Source of the DNA: Candidatus Eisenbergiella merdipullorum
Lineage (GTDB): Bacteria; Bacillota; Clostridia; Lachnospirales; Lachnospiraceae
Assembly: GCA_019118445.1 (NCBI GenBank)
Contig: DWYY01000132.1
Location: 1 to 60,781, forward strand
DNA: 60,781 bases
Direction: 5' to 3'
The first letter of the stretch is position 1. Every line of letters starts with the position of its first letter. A program made the translations under genes and the position numbers. The notes under the pieces are model-generated. The model did no database searches. It worked only from the letters and a program-made list of their open reading frames with translations, and was not told where the DNA came from. Of this stretch, positions 14,965 to 24,732 are shown piece by piece.

Positions 14965-16347
14965 CTAAAAGATCAGCTCATCGGCGTTCACTGTCTCCGC
15001 ATCCAGGACGATGCGGTCATAAGCGCTCAGGCCATAGGTCGTATTCGACTTAATGATGGCATATTCATCGTTCTGCGCCAGGATCTGAATCTCCTTAAAA
15101 TCAGCATAGCCTTTGTTGATATTATAAACACCCGTCAGCACAGCGCTTCTGGATATGGTATAGGTATCCGTGGAATCCGGCTTGACCAGATCGTCGCCGA
15201 CTTCCAGGATGGAATTGTCGATATAATAATCCTCTTCCGTTTCCTGATAAATCGTGGTAGCAATAAATTCCGTAGCCGCCTCTCCGTCCTCCGTAAAGGT
15301 TTCCAGCAGGACCCCGTCTGCTCCATTCGCTCCCTTTGTCACAAAATCCTTGGGAACGAGGAAAAATTCCTTCTCTGCAATGGCTGAATTGGGAACCTTC
15401 AGCCCTTCCTCCTCCTCCATGATCAGTTCAATATCAACAAAACGGTCCGTACAGAAGGTGATCATGGAATTGTTGAAGTCCAGCTTCACATAAGTGTTTC
15501 CGTCCCCGTTATCGATCACACTGACCTCCGCCCAGGAAACATCCTGGTTTTTCAGAAAACGGACCTGCACATATTCCTCCTCCAAAAGGAACTGGGCCAG
15601 ATCCTCCTCTGTTTGGATCACGATGGACCAGTTTTCATCCGTCACTAGCTTATAAATGGAATCACCGGTGGAAACCAGCTCATTATTGATCAACTGGTTC
15701 TTCTGATAACTGTCCGTCTCAAACATTTCCGCTGTGATCTGCTCTGCCGTAAGCGTTTCATAGCCATCGGTGGAATAAACCACGATCCCGGACTCAGGTG
15801 CGTTACAGAGGGTGACAAAGGAAGAATTGCCTCCCAGGCTTTCCAGATCCGTCAGGACGCTTTCGTTTGAAATTTTGAGTGCAGTGCCTTCCAGCGTATA
15901 TTTGAAGTCGTAGGTTTCTCCGAACTGCTTCCTGTCGAAGCCTCCCATGAAACCGGTGACCTCGCTTTTGATATCTTCCAGGTCATCTTCGGAAAGCTGG
16001 CCGTCCTCCGCTTCTCCCGCTTCAAATATTTCCTTCAGTTCTCCGCTTTCATCCACGCTGCAGACGAGCTTTCCCGAACCAACGCGCTCTCCTTCCCGCG
16101 CATAATAATTGATATAACCGGAATCCGTGCTCTCTACCACGGTCTCCGCCCTTAAAGCAATTCCCTGATAAACGCTGTCAACAGAGAGGGAACCTGTTTT
16201 CACCTCATAGGGTTGTATCTGCTTTTGTGTGAAATATAGAAAGACGCATATGATGATATAGATGAAGATCACGCTGAAAATGATGATCCCCAGATTGATA
16301 TTAAGCGGCTTTCTGTATTGTCTGATCTTACCATTGTTTCCGGCCAA
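14965..16347 (-). CDS. HlyD-like single-pass membrane protein of the sepF unit
   Basis: A 460-residue protein with one N-terminal membrane segment (about 13-37) and a large exported part. It begins like a membrane-fusion adaptor: QPYEVKTGSLSVDSVYQGIALRAETVVES and YINYYAREGERVGSG form a biotinyl-lipoyl-like first half, and SGIVVYSTDGYE starts the second. I chose the TTG at 16347, eight bases after GGAGG, because the longer frame from 16371 begins inside the terminator at 16370-16393. No ABC transporter or outer partner lies nearby. Its fixed company here is ylmE and sepF, so a role in the envelope at division sites is possible, but that is inference. Confidence 0.75.
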   Translation of the reverse strand: MAGNNGKIRQYRKPLNINLGIIIFSVIFIYIIICVFLYFTQKQIQPYEVKTGSLSVDSVYQGIALRAETVVESTDSGYINYYAREGERVGSGKLVCSVDESGELKEIFEAGEAEDGQLSEDDLEDIKSEVTGFMGGFDRKQFGETYDFKYTLEGTALKISNESVLTDLESLGGNSSFVTLCNAPESGIVVYSTDGYETLTAEQITAEMFETDSYQKNQLINNELVSTGDSIYKLVTDENWSIVIQTEEDLAQFLLEEEYVQVRFLKNQDVSWAEVSVIDNGDGNTYVKLDFNNSMITFCTDRFVDIELIMEEEEGLKVPNSAIAEKEFFLVPKDFVTKGANGADGVLLETFTEDGEAATEFIATTIYQETEEDYYIDNSILEVGDDLVKPDSTDTYTISRSAVLTGVYNINKGYADFKEIQILAQNDEYAIIKSNTTYGLSAYDRIVLDAETVNADELIF

Positions 16348-16369
16348 TCCACATTCCTCCGGCAAAGAC

Positions 16370-16393
16370 AAAGCCCCGGTTTTCCGGGGCTTT
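16370..16393 (-). terminator. Terminator after the P-loop gene
   Basis: AAAGCCCCGG (16370-16379) and CCGGGGCTTT (16384-16393) form a perfect ten-base stem with a four-base loop, ten bases past the stop of the gene at 16404. On the minus strand the stem ends in CTTTG. Confidence 0.8.
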
Positions 16394-16403
16394 ATCCTTC
16401 TAT

Positions 16404-16826
16404 TTAAAGAGATACGATAATCTTCGACTTCAGGCTATCCGGCAATTCATGTTCATCCTTTGATACGCTGAGTACAAAATCAACATGATAGGCGTCGCTG
16501 ATCTTATCAAGCTTTTCGATGGCCGGGAGAATGTCGCTGTCATCTCCCAGTCCGGATATCGTGAGGAAGCTGTCCAGGTACATTTTCTCAAGATCGCGGT
16601 CCTGAGAGATGATCCCGCAGATAAATCCCATAAACTCTGAACAATTTTCGATCATAAATTCACGTACATCGATCAGCCTCACCTTATTATTCAGCTCAAA
16701 CATATGCTTGGTACTTTTATCCAGATATACAACGCTCCCCGAGATCTCCTTTACTTCGCTGTTGACCTTATCCAGCAGCTGTTTCGTCTTGCCTTTCCCC
16801 TTTTTGCCTACGATTAACTGAACCAT
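16404..16826 (-). CDS. Small P-loop protein of unknown function
   Basis: A 140-residue cytosolic protein with a Walker A motif at its very start (VGKKGKGKTK, residues 6-15) and a Walker-B-like strand SGSVVYLDKS. The phrase VDFVLSVSKDEHELPDSLK near the end is another likely conserved region. It is too small for a standard motor ATPase and resembles a reduced AAA-type or nucleotide-binding domain. It has its own promoter (16879-16907) and terminator, between dacA and the sepF unit. I do not recognise a named family. Confidence 0.7.
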   Translation of the reverse strand: MVQLIVGKKGKGKTKQLLDKVNSEVKEISGSVVYLDKSTKHMFELNNKVRLIDVREFMIENCSEFMGFICGIISQDRDLEKMYLDSFLTISGLGDDSDILPAIEKLDKISDAYHVDFVLSVSKDEHELPDSLKSKIIVSL

Positions 16827-16878
16827 TGCGATCCCTCCTATAGTAAATTGACGCCTGCACGCCTTTCAGATATGTTTT

Positions 16879-16907
16879 ATTATAGATGAAATCCGATCAA
16901 AAAACAA
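16879..16907 (-). promoter_or_regulatory. Predicted promoter of the P-loop gene
   Basis: On the minus strand TTGTTT (16902-16907) and TATAAT (16879-16884) are spaced by 17 bases, about 55 bases before the ATG at 16826; AGGAGGG at about 16834-16840 serves as ribosome site. Confidence 0.7.
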
Positions 16908-16912
16908 CCTTT

Positions 16913-17914
16913 TTAAGTAATTACGTTTAAAAGCCTTGTCATCTGTTCATATAGGACATCTCGCGCCGTTGCCTTCAGAATGACGGAGATATAAGGATTG
17001 CCTGAAGTATCCCTTGCCAGAAGGATCAGGCAGCTTCCTGCCGCGTTGGTGGTACCCGTCTTGCCGCCGATCACCGTAACCTGTTCCGGAGCCTTATATG
17101 TCCCGCTCAGATACTGGTTCGTCGTGTTAAATGAGAATGTCTTGGAACCTCCTTCACTGTCCATATACACCGTTTCATAGTTTGTCATATGGATGATCTC
17201 TGTGATCAGGTCGTATTTCAGCGCTTCATTAAAGATCAGGTACATATCATACGCCGTCACATAATGATTGTCAGCCGTCAGGCCGTGCGGATTCACGAAA
17301 TGACTGTTCGTCGCTCCTATGGCAACCGCTTCCTCGTTCATCAGGTCTGCGAAGCCTTCAATGCTCCCACCGATATGGATAGCGATCGCTGCTGCCGCGT
17401 CGTTTGCGGAAGCGATCAGGAGCGCATGCAGCGCCTGGTTCAGGGTGAGCTGATCCCCCACCTCCAGGCCGCAGAGCGTTGCTCCGGACTCCGTGATCAT
17501 GGCGTCCTGGGTCACTGTGATGGTGTCCTCCGTATTGCCGTATTTCAGTGCGACCACTGCCGTCATCAGCTTGGTCAGGCTGGCAGGATTCAGCCGTTCA
17601 TGGATGTTTCTCGCATAGAGCACTTCATGTCTGTTCAGGTCAAAGAGTCCTGCCGCAGTCAGCGCTTCCGTATCCACTTCTGCAGTATCCGTTCCCACAT
17701 CGCCGGTGGCTACACACAGATCCTGCGCGAAGGAATCCGCCACTGTCCCGGCGGACTCGTCCGCGATTCGGAAGCTGGATACATCAGAATCGGGATTGTA
17801 GGCCAGCGGAATTTCCTTTCCACCGCAGCCGGGCATTAAAAAAAGGAGCACCGCCGCGCAGAGCAGGGCCGCGCCCCTGTGAAAACATGTTCTTTTTCTA
17901 TTTGTACATTTCAC
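16913..17914 (-). CDS. dacA: D-alanyl-D-alanine carboxypeptidase, lipoprotein-type
   Basis: A low-molecular-weight penicillin-binding protein that trims the terminal D-Ala from peptidoglycan stems. The three active-site motifs are present: SLTK (Ser112, Lys115), SAN (Ser169, Asn171) and KTG (Lys285). The N-terminus has a basic start, a hydrophobic stretch and LMPGC (Cys30), a lipobox, so it is probably lipid-anchored. The usual C-terminal PBP5 domain and amphipathic anchor are missing; at 333 residues it is short. The GTG at 17914 overlaps mgsA by 17 bases with GGAG just before it. It is the last gene of the morphogenesis unit. Confidence 0.88.
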   Translation of the reverse strand: MKCTNRKRTCFHRGAALLCAAVLLFLMPGCGGKEIPLAYNPDSDVSSFRIADESAGTVADSFAQDLCVATGDVGTDTAEVDTEALTAAGLFDLNRHEVLYARNIHERLNPASLTKLMTAVVALKYGNTEDTITVTQDAMITESGATLCGLEVGDQLTLNQALHALLIASANDAAAAIAIHIGGSIEGFADLMNEEAVAIGATNSHFVNPHGLTADNHYVTAYDMYLIFNEALKYDLITEIIHMTNYETVYMDSEGGSKTFSFNTTNQYLSGTYKAPEQVTVIGGKTGTTNAAGSCLILLARDTSGNPYISVILKATARDVLYEQMTRLLNVIT

Positions 17915-18293
17915 GCCACTCCAGATCTCCTCTGTCAAGTGATTTGATCAACAGTTCAGCCGTAGCGAGGTTCGTCGCCAGCGGAATATTATGGATATCG
18001 CACAGTCTCACCACATTATTCACATCAGGTTCATGCGATTTCGGGGTCAACGGATCCCTGAGGAAAATGACCAGGTCGATCTGGTTGTGCTCGATCTGTG
18101 CGCCAATCTGCTGTTCTCCGCCCAGATGACCGGCAAGGAATTTATGCACGTTCAGATTGGTCACTTCTTCGACCAGCCTGCCTGTCGTCCCCGTGGCATA
18201 GAGCTCATTTTTGCTCAAAATTCCCCTGTACGCGATACAGAAATTCTGCATCAGCTTCTTTTTTGCGTCATGCGCGATCAGTGCAATATTCAT
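17898..18293 (-). CDS. mgsA: Methylglyoxal synthase
   Basis: MgsA turns dihydroxyacetone phosphate into methylglyoxal and phosphate, a bypass of lower glycolysis. The 131 residues contain HDAKKK, GTTGRL with the phosphate site, [12 protein letters not shown], and [13 protein letters not shown] with the catalytic aspartates. The ATG at 18293 has AAGGTG upstream; the open frame reaching 18344 overlaps rodA and is not needed. It is wedged between rodA and dacA, an unexpected place for a carbon-overflow enzyme. Confidence 0.95.
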   Translation of the reverse strand: MNIALIAHDAKKKLMQNFCIAYRGILSKNELYATGTTGRLVEEVTNLNVHKFLAGHLGGEQQIGAQIEHNQIDLVIFLRDPLTPKSHEPDVNNVVRLCDIHNIPLATNLATAELLIKSLDRGDLEWREMYK

Positions 18294-18312
18294 AGCCACA
18301 CCTTCTCCTATA

Positions 18313-19425
18313 TTAGTAAATTTTTTTCCTCTGCAATCGAACATTCAGTACGAATCCCATTCCTATGAAAAGACTGAGCAGCGATGTGAGTCCATAACTG
18401 ACAAAGGGAAGCGGGATTCCGGTATTCGGCATGATCATCGTCGCCACTGCGATATTCATAAAGCTCTGAAAGCCGATGATCGCTGCCATTCCGGATGCGA
18501 TGATAGTCCCCGAGAGATCCTTTGCCTGCCTGGCTATGGAGATGCACTCCAACGCGATGAGGAAGAGAAGGATGATCACTGCACAGGATCCGACAAATCC
18601 AAGCTCTTCTCCAATGACGGCAAAAATGAAATCCGTTTCCGGCTCCGAAATGAAATTACCGTTTTTTACTGATGCTATTACATTGTTGTCCAGGCCCTTA
18701 CCCCATAATTGGCCCGAACCTATTGCCATGACTGAATTCAGCTGCTGATAAGCTTCCGTATCCGCATATTGTTCCGGATTCAGCCACGCGAGGATACGTG
18801 TGAGCTGATACCCGCGGATCAGTGTCTGCCCGGGCTGCATCACAAGATAAAGGATCACAGCCATGGAAGGTACCGCAACGGCCAGGATCACACCAACGAT
18901 CTTATAGCTTATGCCTCCTACAAACATCAGCACACAAAACAGGATGCAGTAAAGGATCGTTGTGGAAAGGTTCGGCTCCTTGTAAACGAGAACGACCGCA
19001 GGCGCCATCAACAGTACGCAAAGGGAAAGCATTCTGAATGTATTCAGCCTCTCCCTATGTCTAATAATAAACTGTGCGTAGAATAAAATCAATAAAATTT
19101 TTGTAATTTCTGAAGGCTGGAACTGAAACAGGTGGGGGATGTTGATCCAGCGCGTGGCGCCGTTTACCTTTTCTCCCCAGATCAGGACAGCTCCGAGCAG
19201 GCCTATGGACAGCACATAATATACCCAGTAAAGCCGGAGAAGCTGGGAATAGTCGATCATGGAAATCACGATCATGATCACCATTCCCAGGGCAACACCG
19301 GCAATCTGCTTTTGCCGCAGGGATTCATCCGCACTGCTGACCGCCATCACACCAATGATGGAGATCATAAGAACCAGCAGTACCAGTTTGAAGTCATAAT
19401 TCTTTAGTTGATATCGTTTAAACAT
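18313..19425 (-). CDS. rodA: RodA, SEDS-family peptidoglycan glycosyltransferase
   Basis: A 370-residue, ten-helix SEDS protein. Signature segments include [33 protein letters not shown] and [10 protein letters not shown]. RodA polymerises lipid II for side-wall growth together with a class B PBP, here the PBP2 gene four genes upstream. Position after mreBCD and PBP2 favours RodA over FtsW or SpoVE. ATG at 19425 with GAGGAAAAC upstream. Confidence 0.93.
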   Translation of the reverse strand: MFKRYQLKNYDFKLVLLVLMISIIGVMAVSSADESLRQKQIAGVALGMVIMIVISMIDYSQLLRLYWVYYVLSIGLLGAVLIWGEKVNGATRWINIPHLFQFQPSEITKILLILFYAQFIIRHRERLNTFRMLSLCVLLMAPAVVLVYKEPNLSTTILYCILFCVLMFVGGISYKIVGVILAVAVPSMAVILYLVMQPGQTLIRGYQLTRILAWLNPEQYADTEAYQQLNSVMAIGSGQLWGKGLDNNVIASVKNGNFISEPETDFIFAVIGEELGFVGSCAVIILLFLIALECISIARQAKDLSGTIIASGMAAIIGFQSFMNIAVATMIMPNTGIPLPFVSYGLTSLLSLFIGMGFVLNVRLQRKKIY

Positions 19426-19468
19426 GTTTTCCTCATTCTGTCAAAACATCAAGATGCGCACCTGCCGC

Positions 19469-19741
19469 TCAAAGCGTCTGGTTTCTGAGATCCAGGATCG
19501 GAATATCCGCATAAAGGGTGGGATTCTTCCCTCTCCCCCTGAGAGCGGACTTGCTGATCTGGATTTCCATATTGTCCGCGTCGATCTTCATGTATTTGGA
19601 TATCACCTCAGCAATATCCTTCTTGATCATTTCCAGCATCTCCGGGGAACAGCCGGCCCGGTCCGAGATCAGAAGGATCTTCAGCCTGTCCTTTGCCACC
19701 TGCCTGGAAGTTTTTCTTTTAAAAAGATTGCGTATTCTCAT
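19469..19741 (-). CDS. minE: Septum-site topology factor MinE
   Basis: The 90 residues have the anti-MinCD helix region (KRKTSRQVAKDRLKILLISDRA) and the C-terminal topology domain with DIAEVISKYMKIDADNMEIQI. MinE releases MinD from the membrane and drives pole-to-pole oscillation. Its ATG overlaps the minD stop by four bases. Presence of MinE rather than DivIVA-only control is typical of many Clostridia. Confidence 0.95.
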   Translation of the reverse strand: MRIRNLFKRKTSRQVAKDRLKILLISDRAGCSPEMLEMIKKDIAEVISKYMKIDADNMEIQISKSALRGRGKNPTLYADIPILDLRNQTL

Positions 19742-20547
19742 CCTATCCGTCCCTCCTGACTTTTATGAAATATACCGGTAAATCTCGTCCAGAAGGAAAC
19801 CGGATGCTCCAGATCCAGAAAAGGAACTTCCTTTCCCAGAACTCGGCAGCAGATATTCTGATAGGCCTGTCCGGCCAGTGTATTGTTTCCCACCAGGGGT
19901 TCGCCCTGATTGGTGGCGATCACCACATTTTCATCATCCGGCACGATACCGATCAGCGGGATCGCGAGGATGTCGACCACATCACCCGACGTCATCATGT
20001 CGCCGCGCCGGACCATATCGTAACGCATCCGGTTGATGACCAGGTCGATCCTGGAAAAATCATGTGCCTCCAGAAGGCCGATAATGCGGTCCGCATCCCG
20101 GATAGCGGATACCTCCGGCGTTGTGACCACGAGCGCCCTGTCTGCTCCGGCGATCGCGTTTTTAAAGCCCTGCTCGATACCCGCCGGGCAGTCCAGGATG
20201 ATGTATTCAAACTGACCTTTCAGGTGTTCGATCAGTTTGATCATCTGGCTTTCATTGACTGCAGTCTTATCCCGCGTCTGAGCGGAAGGAAGAAGATACA
20301 GCCCGGGATAGCGTTTATCCCTGATCAGCGCCTGCTTGACGCGGCAGTTTCCCTCCACCACGTCCACCAGATTATAAACGATCCGGTTTTCCAGCCCCAT
20401 GACCACATCCAGATTCCTGAGGCCGATATCCGTGTCGATCAGCACGACCCGTTTTCCCATGGCCGCAAGTCCCGTGCCGACATTCGCGGTCGTGGTCGTT
20501 TTGCCCACGCCGCCTTTCCCTGATGTAACGACAATTACTTCACTCAT
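19738..20547 (-). CDS. minD: Septum-site ATPase MinD
   Basis: A ParA/MinD-type ATPase with the deviant Walker A motif GKGGVGKTTTTANVG (residues 10-24), switch I near DTDIGLRNLDVVMGLE and switch II ILDCPAGIEQG. The C-terminus holds an amphipathic membrane-targeting helix around VSFWTRFTGIFHK. MinD recruits MinC to block Z-rings away from midcell. GGAGG precedes the ATG. The gene lies between minC and minE. Confidence 0.97.
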   Translation of the reverse strand: MSEVIVVTSGKGGVGKTTTTANVGTGLAAMGKRVVLIDTDIGLRNLDVVMGLENRIVYNLVDVVEGNCRVKQALIRDKRYPGLYLLPSAQTRDKTAVNESQMIKLIEHLKGQFEYIILDCPAGIEQGFKNAIAGADRALVVTTPEVSAIRDADRIIGLLEAHDFSRIDLVINRMRYDMVRRGDMMTSGDVVDILAIPLIGIVPDDENVVIATNQGEPLVGNNTLAGQAYQNICCRVLGKEVPFLDLEHPVSFWTRFTGIFHKSQEGRIG

Positions 20548-20605
20548 GCAAATACCTCCGATTCGGAATATTTGTCCCCTGAGCGCCGTTTTGACGGTCA
20601 GTGAT

Positions 20606-21328
20606 TCATTCGTAAATTGTCTTACAGATTATGCGGTTATGATCCACATAAGCTACCTGCGGCTGTATCCTGACTCCGTCGGACGGCATGTGGCCGCCCC
20701 TTTCAGCCCAGGACCGGATCCTTAAAAGAAACGGTTCCAGCAGACCGGAGTTCTCTTTTTCCTGTGTGAGATATTTGAAATCCCCGATTTTTAATTTTTC
20801 CGGGGTCATTTCAAGCGCGGCAATGAAGCTTCCCGCCCTACCGTCACCGCCGCTGATGGCAGTTCCTCGAAGGGCTCCCAACACGACAACGCTCCCGGAA
20901 GAGATCACGCACGCGCCGGGACATACATCTCCGATGAGGACAACGCTTCCAGTAGCCTCCAGGATCTGGCCTCTCTTCAGCGTACCCCGGTAGAAGCGCC
21001 CTGTGTTTTCCCGTTCCAGGAAGCGCTGGAACGCGGATTCCACCGCCCGGGCGTAAAGCGTTCCGTCTTCCTCTTCCTTTCCGATCAGGCAGGTTACCTC
21101 CAGACCGGAATTTTCTGTGATGACTTTCACCAGTCCAGCCTCCTGCGCGGGAGTCAGGCGGCGTCCTTCAAAGGAGACGGCAACAGAAGCATCCTGAAAA
21201 AATGGGGCTGCCTGTCGGAATTTTTTCGCCACTTCCGCTGCCAGGGCGTCAAACTCCATTGTTTCATCCAGATAAAGCCTGATTCCATTGCGGAAGCTTT
21301 TGATCACGACCGCTTCTTTTTTGACCAT
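20606..21328 (-). CDS. minC: Septum-site inhibitor MinC
   Basis: The N-terminal part (1-105) binds FtsZ. The C-terminal right-handed beta-helix starts at FYRGTLKRGQILEATGSVVLIGD and contains GACVISSGSVVVLGALRG, the strongest MinC signature. Length 240 is normal. It begins five bases after the PBP2 stop, with a 58-base gap before minD. Confidence 0.93.
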   Translation of the reverse strand: MVKKEAVVIKSFRNGIRLYLDETMEFDALAAEVAKKFRQAAPFFQDASVAVSFEGRRLTPAQEAGLVKVITENSGLEVTCLIGKEEEDGTLYARAVESAFQRFLERENTGRFYRGTLKRGQILEATGSVVLIGDVCPGACVISSGSVVVLGALRGTAISGGDGRAGSFIAALEMTPEKLKIGDFKYLTQEKENSGLLEPFLLRIRSWAERGGHMPSDGVRIQPQVAYVDHNRIICKTIYE

Positions 21329-21333
21329 GCTGC

Positions 21334-24195
21334 TTAATCGCCTCCCGCGTCCTCTGAAATATCTGCTCCTCCCGTAATGATCTCGTTTTCCTCATCCAGT
21401 CCGAAATAATAACGAATGACCTTACAGCCGATCTGAGAAGCATAATCCGACGAATATCCGTTTCCGATCCTGACCGCAAGGGCAATTTCCGGATCGTCGT
21501 AAGGGGCATATCCCACAAACAGCGCATGGTTCGGCACCAGGCTCGTCACTTCGGCCGTTCCGGTCTTTCCAGCGGTAGTTATCGAAAGCTCACTGAAGTA
21601 ATCTTTGTTTTCCGTCACGCCCCGCATTCCTTCATGGATAGCATCCCAGTAGGAGGTAGGCATCTCTATAGTATTTCTCACTTCCGGTGTGAAGTCCTCA
21701 AGCAGATTCCCCGCATGATCCGTCACTTTGTCCAGAAGACTCAGATCATAGCAGGTGCCGCTGTTGGCAACCGTCGCCACATATCTGGCGAGCCCCACCG
21801 TGGTATAGTTATGGTTGCCCTGTCCGATAGCGGAAGGGACCGCGTTTTCCGTGGAAAACTGCGGCGCGGATTCCTCGATCTCAATGCCAGATTTTTCGGT
21901 CAGGCCATAAAGGTCCGCATAGACCCGCATCTTTTCATTTGCAAGGTCAGAATCAAAAGTGCCGTCCGCTTTTGTTCCCATCCGGTAGGCCATTTCATAG
22001 AAGAAAAAGTTGCAGGAATGGGTGATCGCCTCCGTGATGTTCAGATTTCCATGCGCGCCGGGATAAATCCAGCATCGGAAAGCACGGTCGGCAAATCGGG
22101 TAAAGGAACCGACACAGTCCACCGTCTCGGTGAGGTTGGTCACGCCCTCCATAAGAAGGGTCGTCGCCACCACCGGCTTGTAGGTGGAACCGGGCGCTGT
22201 GCGCATTTGGGTGGCATAGTCCCAGAGCGGGTTAGAAAGGTCGCTCTGCAGCCCTGCATAATAATCCGCATCTATGCCGTTCGCCAGACGGTTATTGTCA
22301 TAGCTGGGATAGCTTACCAGCGCTAGCACTTCCCCGGAATTGGGGTCCACCACGACACAGGAGCCGGAATAGGGATTCAGGGCCAGCTGTGCGGGCGTGA
22401 TCTGCAGCTCTGAGATCAGCTCTTTCATGAAATCATAAGAAGAAACCGAACCGGACAGAAGCGCCTCTTCCTCTTCCCCCGTCACCGATACCAGGTTCTG
22501 TTCGATCAAGACCATACAGACCTGCGTGCCGCTGATCGCATTATTCCGGATCATATAACGGTACATTTCCTTATAAAAAGTATTGGTGTCCAGTTCTTGA
22601 ATGATAAAATCCACGAGGCAGTCAAACACCTCTCCGGAATCCGCGTAGCTTTCTTCCATGTCCAGCTTTGTCACATCTACCCAATTCTGCGCGATTGCAT
22701 ATTCCAGGAACTCACTCAGAGAGAGGGTTTCATCCACAGACCACTGCTGGTATACGGGATCCTGGGAATCCACGGTAAGCACGCCCGCATCGTCGACCAG
22801 GAGGTCATTGACGATGTAGCTTTCATAAGCCTGAAACTCTGCATCAAGCTGATCATAAGGAGTCCGGTCCTCATAAAGCTCCTGCCGGAGCCAGTTCCAA
22901 ACACGTTCTCTCCAGGAGAGGAACGCCTGATAAACTTCTTTTTCATACTCTCCGGCTTCGACAAGCGAAAGATGTTCCATATCGATCACATTGTTGTTAA
23001 ATAAAGCAAAATAAACGTCGTCGATGGGAATGATGATATCCGATGCCCGTCCGGTGGAATTGTATACTTTTACATTCCTGATCTTGTCGAGCAGGATTCC
23101 GGCAATACTTTCTTCAAGGATGTTGTAGACCGCCTCCTGCAGGTCCGCATCCAGCGTCAGATAGACATTTCCGCCAGCGACAGGTTCTATCCTGCCTTCC
23201 GATTCGATTTCCCTTCCCAGGTTGTCCACGTAAATGGTCTCACTACCCTTTTCTCCCTGCAGGTAGGTCTCCATCACGCTTTCTATGCCGGATTTTCCGA
23301 CCGTATCGTTCATCTCATATCTGTTTTCCCCGGAACCGTCGTCGGTCTGCTCATTCAAGCTTTCCAGCTCTTCCGAGGAAATCTTTCCCGTATATCCGAT
23401 AATATGGGAGAAATAGGTGCCATTCACATAGCGGCGGATGGTATCCTCCGCAATATCGATGCCGGTAAGCTCCTCCTTGTTCTCCTCAATGGCCGCAACC
23501 GTCTTCTCGCTCACGTCCGTAGCGATCGTGGTCGGTATATATTTCTGGTAGCTGTTCGCGCGCATGGCGTAACGGACGGTGACGAGCTTTAAAACCTCCT
23601 GTCTTGTATATCCCTGTCCCGGGACGAAGGTGCTGCTGTCATCCGGATCTGTCCGTTCCCCGATCCCGTAACTCCTGCACAGGTGATCGATAAGAGCCTG
23701 CGGGGTTGAATTTTTCTCTCCTTCATCCATATCGTCGATGGAAGCATATCCATACACATCCGCGAGGAAACGCTGGAGGCTTGTCCCTCTGACGCTGAAA
23801 GCATAATCCCCGTCCTCATCCAGATAAACGTTGAAATCGCTGACCACCTCATCCCCGTTCGCTTCCAGGATACGGAAAACCTCCATGAGAGTCGCGTTCA
23901 TATTCGCATTCTTGTTCGTATTCTCGTAAACGTCCTCAATGGTCACGGAATAGGCCAGATCGTTGTAAGCCAGGAGCTTTCCGTTCCGGTCATAAATATT
24001 TCCCCGGGAACTGGGAATGGAGCGTTCCCTCCTGATCTGCAGGGAAAATTCGTTCTGATAGGTTTCCCCATTGACGATCTGAAGCTCAAAGACCCTCTGG
24101 ATCAGGACTACTCCCATCACGATGAAAAGGATCGTGAGCGCCATGAGCCTGGAGGTTATAAAGTTTACGATTCTGTCGCGTAGTCTTTCTAACAA
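21334..24195 (-). CDS. mrdA: Class B PBP2-type transpeptidase with large insertion
   Basis: The elongation transpeptidase that cross-links glycan made by RodA. One membrane segment (about 14-36) is followed by the pedestal with RRERSIPSSRGNIYDRNG. The transpeptidase motifs are Ser670 and Lys673 in PGSTYKP, SCN at 727-729 and KTG at 877-879. At 953 residues it is well above the usual 600-750: about 240 residues (365-608) are inserted between LTLDADLQEAVYNILEE and GSCVVVDPNSGEVLA, which normally lie close together. The start is TTG with GGGAG upstream, six bases past mreD. Position in mreBCD-PBP2-minCDE-rodA supports the PBP2 assignment over a division PBP. Confidence 0.92.
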   Translation of the reverse strand: MLERLRDRIVNFITSRLMALTILFIVMGVVLIQRVFELQIVNGETYQNEFSLQIRRERSIPSSRGNIYDRNGKLLAYNDLAYSVTIEDVYENTNKNANMNATLMEVFRILEANGDEVVSDFNVYLDEDGDYAFSVRGTSLQRFLADVYGYASIDDMDEGEKNSTPQALIDHLCRSYGIGERTDPDDSSTFVPGQGYTRQEVLKLVTVRYAMRANSYQKYIPTTIATDVSEKTVAAIEENKEELTGIDIAEDTIRRYVNGTYFSHIIGYTGKISSEELESLNEQTDDGSGENRYEMNDTVGKSGIESVMETYLQGEKGSETIYVDNLGREIESEGRIEPVAGGNVYLTLDADLQEAVYNILEESIAGILLDKIRNVKVYNSTGRASDIIIPIDDVYFALFNNNVIDMEHLSLVEAGEYEKEVYQAFLSWRERVWNWLRQELYEDRTPYDQLDAEFQAYESYIVNDLLVDDAGVLTVDSQDPVYQQWSVDETLSLSEFLEYAIAQNWVDVTKLDMEESYADSGEVFDCLVDFIIQELDTNTFYKEMYRYMIRNNAISGTQVCMVLIEQNLVSVTGEEEEALLSGSVSSYDFMKELISELQITPAQLALNPYSGSCVVVDPNSGEVLALVSYPSYDNNRLANGIDADYYAGLQSDLSNPLWDYATQMRTAPGSTYKPVVATTLLMEGVTNLTETVDCVGSFTRFADRAFRCWIYPGAHGNLNITEAITHSCNFFFYEMAYRMGTKADGTFDSDLANEKMRVYADLYGLTEKSGIEIEESAPQFSTENAVPSAIGQGNHNYTTVGLARYVATVANSGTCYDLSLLDKVTDHAGNLLEDFTPEVRNTIEMPTSYWDAIHEGMRGVTENKDYFSELSITTAGKTGTAEVTSLVPNHALFVGYAPYDDPEIALAVRIGNGYSSDYASQIGCKVIRYYFGLDEENEIITGGADISEDAGGD

Positions 24196-24201
24196 ATCTT
24201 T

Positions 24202-24711
24202 TTACTCCCTACTTCCCTTCCCCGCCGCATCCAGTTTTTTATGTATCACAAGCAGCAGCGGATAGACCGCAAAGGCGATCACTATGGTGTACACTGCCTC
24301 AGGGACGATGACGTGCAGCGCATAAAAGCCGATATCCAGCCTGCTCCTTAACAGGAACAGAAGGCAGTAACAGATAAAGCCGTATCCCAGGTCGCTTGCT
24401 AAAATCAATATCAACGGCAGTTTAATGTCCTCCGGATAAAAGATCCGCTGGAACATGCCGTTGATATATCCCGTTATCATATAAATGAGCGCATAAAAGC
24501 CGATCACATCTCCGCCAAAAATATCAACGAGAAGCCCGCATACGAAGCCTGTCACCAGCCCACAGACTTCACCGTTCATAAAGCCGCAGGAAGCCACGAA
24601 AATGATCAGCAGGTTCGGCATGATCCCGCCGAATGCGACTGCCGGGAGCACGGAAGCCTGAAGCAGATAGCAAAGCAGAAGAAGGAGGGCCAAAACAAGA
24701 TATTTTCTCAC
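24202..24711 (-). CDS. mreD: Rod-shape membrane protein MreD
   Basis: A 169-residue hydrophobic protein with five or six membrane segments, including LVLALLLLLCYLLQASVLP and GGIMPNLLIIFVASCGF with the family's FxxxxPNLLLI-like phrase. MreD is a scaffold of the Rod complex. It starts at a GTG with only a weak upstream GAGAG and lies between mreC and the PBP2 gene. Confidence 0.88.
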   Translation of the reverse strand: MRKYLVLALLLLLCYLLQASVLPAVAFGGIMPNLLIIFVASCGFMNGEVCGLVTGFVCGLLVDIFGGDVIGFYALIYMITGYINGMFQRIFYPEDIKLPLILILASDLGYGFICYCLLFLLRSRLDIGFYALHVIVPEAVYTIVIAFAVYPLLLVIHKKLDAAGKGSRE

Positions 24712-24732
24712 GTTCTCTCACGCACCGCCTTT

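Noticed and set aside
16348..16371. Upstream TTG start for the HlyD-like protein
   Set aside because: It lies inside the terminator hairpin at 16370-16393 and has no ribosome site, whereas the TTG at 16347 follows GGAGG.
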